DNA of 64,000 nucleotides from Maribacter algarum (ex Zhang et al. 2020) (lineage in GTDB: Bacteria > Bacteroidota > Bacteroidia > Flavobacteriales > Flavobacteriaceae). A program made the position numbers and the translations under genes. Positions 60,581 to 64,000 of the stretch are shown piece after piece. Location: the NCBI RefSeq assembly GCF_005885635.1, contig NZ_VATY01000003.1, forward strand, positions 186,001 to 250,000. Direction: 5' to 3'. A model generated the notes under the pieces. The model saw only the letters and a list, made by a program, of their open reading frames with translations, did not search any database and was not told where the DNA came from. Numbering within the stretch: the stretch's first letter is position 1; the number at the start of each line of letters is the position of its first letter.

Positions 60581-60877
60581 ATGGAAAACATGTATACGGG
60601 AAAATCCTCCAAAAATCCAAATATGCCCTTAATTTGGGGTGCTTTAATGGGAATAGGTCTTATTGTCTTCGGAATTTATCTATACTTCGATTTGGCTGCT
60701 TGGGAAAATTCGAACGAAGAAATGCGTTTGAATTCCCTTTTGTGGTTTTTATACGACATAGGTGGGAAACTCACTGTGGCAGGTATTTTCGCATTAATTG
60801 GCGCCATCGTTTTTGGTGGCGGTTTCAAAAAGACCCAGGAACTAAGAAAACTGAAAAACGGATCCCACAAATCCTAA
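60581..60877 (+). CDS. Small two-span membrane protein, unknown function
   Basis: 98 residues with membrane helices at about 17-35 (LIWGALMGIGLIVFGIYLY) and 64-83 (LTVAGIFALIGAIVFGGGF) and a basic C-terminal tail. Two bases downstream of the zinc-ribbon protein gene. Its end overlaps the convergent dehydrogenase gene by 4 bp. Confidence 0.65.
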   Translation: MENMYTGKSSKNPNMPLIWGALMGIGLIVFGIYLYFDLAAWENSNEEMRLNSLLWFLYDIGGKLTVAGIFALIGAIVFGGGFKKTQELRKLKNGSHKS

Positions 60878-62046
60878 TTTTCGACGAACTTGTAGATATT
60901 TCCATCATAAGCGCATATATACAGCTCGTTATTGGTGTCCGTCCCAAATGAAGAAATCGGCAACCTAGATTCAGCTAATAACTGGTTGTTTGTGATGTTT
61001 GTTTCTAAATTTGTGCTTAAGCCCCAGATTCTTCCAGAGATAAAGTCTCCATAAATATAGCGTCCTTGAAGGGAAGGTGTAGATTGCCCACGATAGACAT
61101 AACCACCTGTAATCGATCTGTCGTTGTCACTTTGATCATACTCAAAAATTGGGGCAATAAAACCACCTGAATCACAAGTTGGGGAATCAAAACATTGCGT
61201 ACCCTCCAGAGTATTCCAGCCGTAGTTGCCTCCATTTTCAATAATATCAATCTCTTCAATTCTATTTTGCCCAACATCACCTGCCCACAATAGATCAGTT
61301 TGTACGTCAAAACTAAAACGCCATGGGTTTCTTAGTCCGTAGGCATATATCTCATGTTGAGCAGACCTGCTCGTTACAAAAGGATTATCCGATGGAATGG
61401 CATATTCCAAACCGTTCTCGGTTCTATCCACATCTATACGCAATATCTTCCCGAGAAGATTAGTTAAATTTTGAGCGTTGCCTTGGGGGTCACCTCCAGA
61501 ACCTCCATCACCAGAAGCAATATACAGATAGCCGTCTGGCCCAAAAGCTAATTGCCCTCCATTATGATTCGCAAAAGGTTGAGGAATACGCAGTAAAATA
61601 GTTTCACTTGTCGGGTCAGCTATATTTGAATTTGAACTTGAGACCCGAAAACTTGAAACAACGGCCAAATCTGCTGATGGTGTATAAGTGACATAGAAAA
61701 GTCCGTTTGTGCTATAATTTGGGTGAAAAGCTAATCCCAATAGCCCAAGTTCATCCCGACTTACAAGGTTACTGGCAATATCTAAAAAAATGTTACTTTG
61801 AGAAGTAACCGCATCATTGGCAAAAACTCGAATAACTCCGCCTTGCTCTACAACAAAAATTCTATCGGTATCATCATCAGGGCTTTGTAAATCAAGTGGT
61901 TTTGAAAAACTTAAATTTGGAAAAGCATTCTGCAATGTAAGACCTTCCTCAGGTATTGGATCAATGGGTTGACTATCATCTGAGTTCTTACAATCCGTAA
62001 AAAGAAAAATTAAGATAACAAAACCAATATTAAGTACTCTCTTCAT
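60874..62046 (-). CDS. PQQ-dependent sugar dehydrogenase-like lipoprotein
   Basis: 390 residues. A lipoprotein signal (VILIFLFTDC, acylated Cys at about 19) is followed by a six-bladed glucose/sorbosone dehydrogenase propeller: LGLLGLAFHPNYSTNGLFYV, NHNGGQLAFGPDGYLYIASGD (with the conserved His, about 163-183), GLRNPWRFSFD, WAGDVGQNRIEEI and GGNYGWNTLEG. It corresponds to the first domain of the giant proteins, without cytochrome or binding modules. Many members use PQQ and calcium; no PQQ biosynthesis gene is in the window, so the cofactor is assumed. Confidence 0.88.
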   Translation of the reverse strand: MKRVLNIGFVILIFLFTDCKNSDDSQPIDPIPEEGLTLQNAFPNLSFSKPLDLQSPDDDTDRIFVVEQGGVIRVFANDAVTSQSNIFLDIASNLVSRDELGLLGLAFHPNYSTNGLFYVTYTPSADLAVVSSFRVSSSNSNIADPTSETILLRIPQPFANHNGGQLAFGPDGYLYIASGDGGSGGDPQGNAQNLTNLLGKILRIDVDRTENGLEYAIPSDNPFVTSRSAQHEIYAYGLRNPWRFSFDVQTDLLWAGDVGQNRIEEIDIIENGGNYGWNTLEGTQCFDSPTCDSGGFIAPIFEYDQSDNDRSITGGYVYRGQSTPSLQGRYIYGDFISGRIWGLSTNLETNITNNQLLAESRLPISSFGTDTNNELYICAYDGNIYKFVEN

Positions 62047-62126
62047 AGCGCGGGGTTTATGTATATACGCAGAATCGGATAACCTGAGATATCCTTAAGC
62101 AAAACCCTCGTTTTTATGGGTAATCT

Positions 62127-62585
62127 TTATACGCCAAACTGGGTCAGGTGATGATCCAAATGTTTTGAAAACAGCGTATTCCATTCATTTTCTGATAGCG
62201 CACCAAAAGCATGGGATTCTTTGCCTTCAAAATGTGAAGCTCCCAATTGTTGGGTTTTTTGAATATGTTCTACTAGCCTTTTCTTTTCTGTTTCGAATTC
62301 TCGCTCATCCGTAATCAAGAACATGGGCGCTGTACGTGTATTTTTCTTGTAAGGCTTCGGTCCTACCACAACATTTTTAGCAAAAAGTTTAATCATGAAT
62401 TTTTGAAAGCCTCCTGGTTTGGGATGCTTATCAGTGTAAACAAGTTCATAGGCTACATTACAATGCGCTAGCATTTGAGCAACATTCATCTTACCCCATT
62501 GCGGCTGGGTTTCTGGTGTTAATGAATTAATTCTAGAAACTGCTGCTTGCGATTCTTGTTCGTTAAAAAGGTTTTTCCAACTCAT
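62127..62585 (-). CDS. DUF1569 (DinB-like) protein
   Basis: 152 residues from the ATG at 62585 (MSWKNLF); the frame opens 20 codons earlier at 62645. DUF1569 features are QWGKMNVAQMLAHCNVAYE (about 29-47), TAPMFLITDEREFETEK and SKHLDHHLTQFGV at the end, with histidines that fit a DinB-type metal site. Function unknown. The gene lies between aroQ and the dehydrogenase gene, both on the same strand. Confidence 0.85.
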   Translation of the reverse strand: MSWKNLFNEQESQAAVSRINSLTPETQPQWGKMNVAQMLAHCNVAYELVYTDKHPKPGGFQKFMIKLFAKNVVVGPKPYKKNTRTAPMFLITDEREFETEKKRLVEHIQKTQQLGASHFEGKESHAFGALSENEWNTLFSKHLDHHLTQFGV

Positions 62586-62657
62586 GATGTTTGATTCTTT
62601 GATTCCATTAAAGATAAAGATATCCCTTGTAAAATGGCAAATCAATTTGGAGGCTGG

Positions 62658-63071
62658 TTAGCGTAAGCTTTCAATAGCCAAATCATAACTCTGAAGTCCG
62701 AAACCCAGAATTACTCCCTTTGCACCCGAAGAAATATAGGAAACATGACGGAAATCCTCGCGCTTGTGGGTATTAGAAATATGGACCTCTACAACTGGGG
62801 TCTCGATGGCTTTTACAGCATCACCTATTCCCACAGAAGTATGGGTATATGAAGCTGCATTCAAAACAATACCATCGTATGAAAAGCCAACTTCCTGAAT
62901 TTTACTAATGATTTCCCCCTCGATATTAGACTGGTAGTACTCTAAATCTATACCTTCAAACTTAGATTGTAAGGCTTCGAAATAATCTTCAAAGGTTTGA
63001 TCACCATAAACTTCGGGTTCTCTTTTCCCTAAAAGATTTAAATTGGGGCCGTTGAGTATTAGTATTTTCAT
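62658..63071 (-). CDS. aroQ: Type II 3-dehydroquinate dehydratase
   Basis: 137 residues, the normal length. The third step of the shikimate pathway. Visible are ILILNGPNLNLLGKREPEVYG at the N-terminus (in two parts, with the catalytic Arg and Tyr), YYQSNIEGEIISKIQE, GIVLNAASYTHTS and EVHISNTHKREDFRHVS with the catalytic His. Confidence 0.96.
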   Translation of the reverse strand: MKILILNGPNLNLLGKREPEVYGDQTFEDYFEALQSKFEGIDLEYYQSNIEGEIISKIQEVGFSYDGIVLNAASYTHTSVGIGDAVKAIETPVVEVHISNTHKREDFRHVSYISSGAKGVILGFGLQSYDLAIESLR

Positions 63072-63153
63072 GGCTTAAAAGTACTAATAATATTGTCCCC
63101 TGAAAAGTGGAAAACACCACTAGTCCTAAAAGTCTTGAAAATATGCTAACCGT

Positions 63154-63681
63154 CTAAAAAAGAAATAAATACCCTAAAAGAACGGAAGAAAAAGTAACAT
63201 CATCGTTTACAGCGAAATACGAGATATTCAATTCAGAAATTCCACCTCTTAGATCAATACCGATAGAAGGTCTATAATATAAAGCACCATCATTTCCTTC
63301 ATTGATACCTACTGCATAGCCAATATCTGCTCCGAATTTAAAACCTACATTTTTACCAGGGTATACACGTAAAGAAGCACCTACAGGTATATATTGTACA
63401 TTGGCAAATTCCGTTTCGGCAACCAGTCCATTAACCGATATACTTTCTTTTGAGCCAAAAGCATTAAAAAAACCAGCTGTAACTCCAACATCTAATAATT
63501 TAGAAACACCCCAGTGATGATATGCATCTACACCTAAGCCAAAACTATAGGCCTCAGAAAAATCACCTATTACAAGGCCTCCATTTACACCTGCTCTAAA
63601 ATTCGTTCGATCTACGTTTCGCTGTGCTTGAACAGCAAACGCAGCAAAAATTAGCACTAAAGTCAAAATACCTTTTTTCAT
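63154..63681 (-). CDS. Outer-membrane beta-barrel-type protein
   Basis: 175 residues with a signal peptide (GILTLVLIFAAFAVQAQ). The mature protein consists of alternating strands rich in Gly and aromatic residues (FRAGVNGGLVIGDFSEAYSF, GVGVDAYHHWG-like, VGFKFGADIGYAVG) and ends in VLLGYLFLF with a terminal Phe, as expected for a small beta-barrel. Exact family not fixed. A -7 box lies 29 nt upstream of the ATG. Confidence 0.75.
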   Translation of the reverse strand: MKKGILTLVLIFAAFAVQAQRNVDRTNFRAGVNGGLVIGDFSEAYSFGLGVDAYHHWGVSKLLDVGVTAGFFNAFGSKESISVNGLVAETEFANVQYIPVGASLRVYPGKNVGFKFGADIGYAVGINEGNDGALYYRPSIGIDLRGGISELNISYFAVNDDVTFSSVLLGYLFLF

Positions 63682-63709
63682 GTTGGGTTTGGTTATGGTT
63701 TGATTGAGA

Positions 63710-63717
63710 CAAATCTA
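63710..63717 (-). promoter_or_regulatory. -7 promoter box of the beta-barrel gene
   Basis: TAGATTTG on the minus strand matches TAnnTTTG, 29 nt upstream of the ATG at 63681. No clear -33 element. Confidence 0.45.
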
Positions 63718-63821
63718 ACTTCATTCCTAAACTCTTCCTCATTTTTGTTGTCAAAGCGAGTAAACCGTCATTAAAAACCAAGATATTGTAGGTCTTCTTT
63801 CAAAAACCGCTCAATTTTGAA

Positions 63822-63850
63822 TAAAAAAATAGCCACTAAAAAGCGGCTAT
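63822..63850 (-). terminator. Terminator of the right-edge gene
   Basis: On the minus strand ATAGCCGC and GTGGCTAT form an 8-bp stem (one G-U pair) and are followed by TTTTTTTATT. It lies 26 nt after the stop of the partial gene. Confidence 0.75.
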
Positions 63851-63876
63851 CCCTGTTATTTTATACTATTCTATTT

Positions 63877-64000
63877 TCAAAAGAAGTAATTGGCTCCTAC
63901 CTGAAAAGCAAAGTTTTTGATATTATTTCCATCGAGTACCCGTGTGAGTCCAGGGCTAATCCTTAAATTAAAGTAAAAGTTCTCATTCATGCGGTATCCA
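63877..64000 (-). CDS. Outer-membrane beta-barrel protein, C-terminal end only
   Basis: The last 40 codons of a minus-strand gene that starts beyond the right edge. It reads GYRMNENFYFNLRISPG, then FAFQVGANYFF and a stop. Alternating polar/hydrophobic strands and a terminal Phe-Phe are typical of the last strands of a porin-family or OmpA-like beta-barrel. Followed by a terminator. Confidence 0.7.
   Translation of the reverse strand, partial: GYRMNENFYFNLRISPGLTRVLDGNNIKNFAFQVGANYFF

Overview
The window comes from the chromosome of a marine-type member of the Flavobacteriaceae (phylum Bacteroidota). Pointers are the low G+C background, several TAnnTTTG promoter boxes, type IX secretion (T9SS) C-terminal sorting domains, the protein families DUF3822, DUF4126 and head-GIN/DUF2807, and housekeeping genes whose sequences look flavobacterial. 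The genus cannot be fixed from the sequence alone. No tRNA, rRNA operon, CRISPR array, prophage or insertion sequence was recognised.

Layout. 1-4.1 kb: two secreted surface proteins, an Asp-box repeat protein cut by the left edge and a 934-residue T9SS protein. 4.3-10.1 kb: a minus-strand group with a RecD-like helicase, DUF4126, KdsB, a HAD phosphatase, a KdnB-like Kdo 8-oxidase and a PlsC-like acyltransferase, which suggests supply of Kdo or 8-amino-Kdo and lipid for the outer membrane. 10.2-18.4 kb: a pilin-like membrane protein, DUF3822, RsmD, an amidohydrolase lipoprotein, an RluA-type pseudouridine synthase, RNase P RNA (minus strand), DnaX and MiaE. 18.4-30.5 kb: mostly minus-strand housekeeping genes (ppk1/sixA, pdxH, pyrR-pyrB-rnz, rpsA, cmk, lon). 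30.7-33.7 kb: an ECF sigma / anti-sigma / DUF4097 / DUF2807 cassette. 33.7-36.1 kb: two unknown membrane-associated proteins and a DUF4349 lipoprotein.

36.0-48.6 kb is the most unusual part. It is a tandem duplication of about 6.3 kb carrying two giant paralogous genes of about 2000 codons each. Each protein joins a PQQ-type sugar dehydrogenase beta-propeller, a cytochrome region with two CxxCH haem motifs, Ig-like (BIG2) and PA14-like carbohydrate-binding modules and a T9SS sorting domain. A decayed tail of the DUF4349 gene lies at the junction of the two copies, which shows how the duplication arose. One copy contains almost identical 780-bp internal repeats; the other has exchanged a PA14 module for a ricin-type trefoil. 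A third, free-standing dehydrogenase of the same family lies at 60.9-62.0 kb.

48.7-64 kb: UMF1-type transporter, M48 peptidase, GH31 glucosidase and glycogen branching enzyme, then a collagen-like lipoprotein, MsrB, LpdA, PepSY and small membrane proteins, the third dehydrogenase, DUF1569, AroQ and two outer-membrane beta-barrel proteins (one cut by the right edge).

The finding with the clearest mechanism is in dnaX. A run of ten A lies exactly where the clamp-loader core ends and the tau-specific part begins, and both alternative reading frames stop within a few codons of it. This is the arrangement expected if a short gamma-like form is made by slippage.
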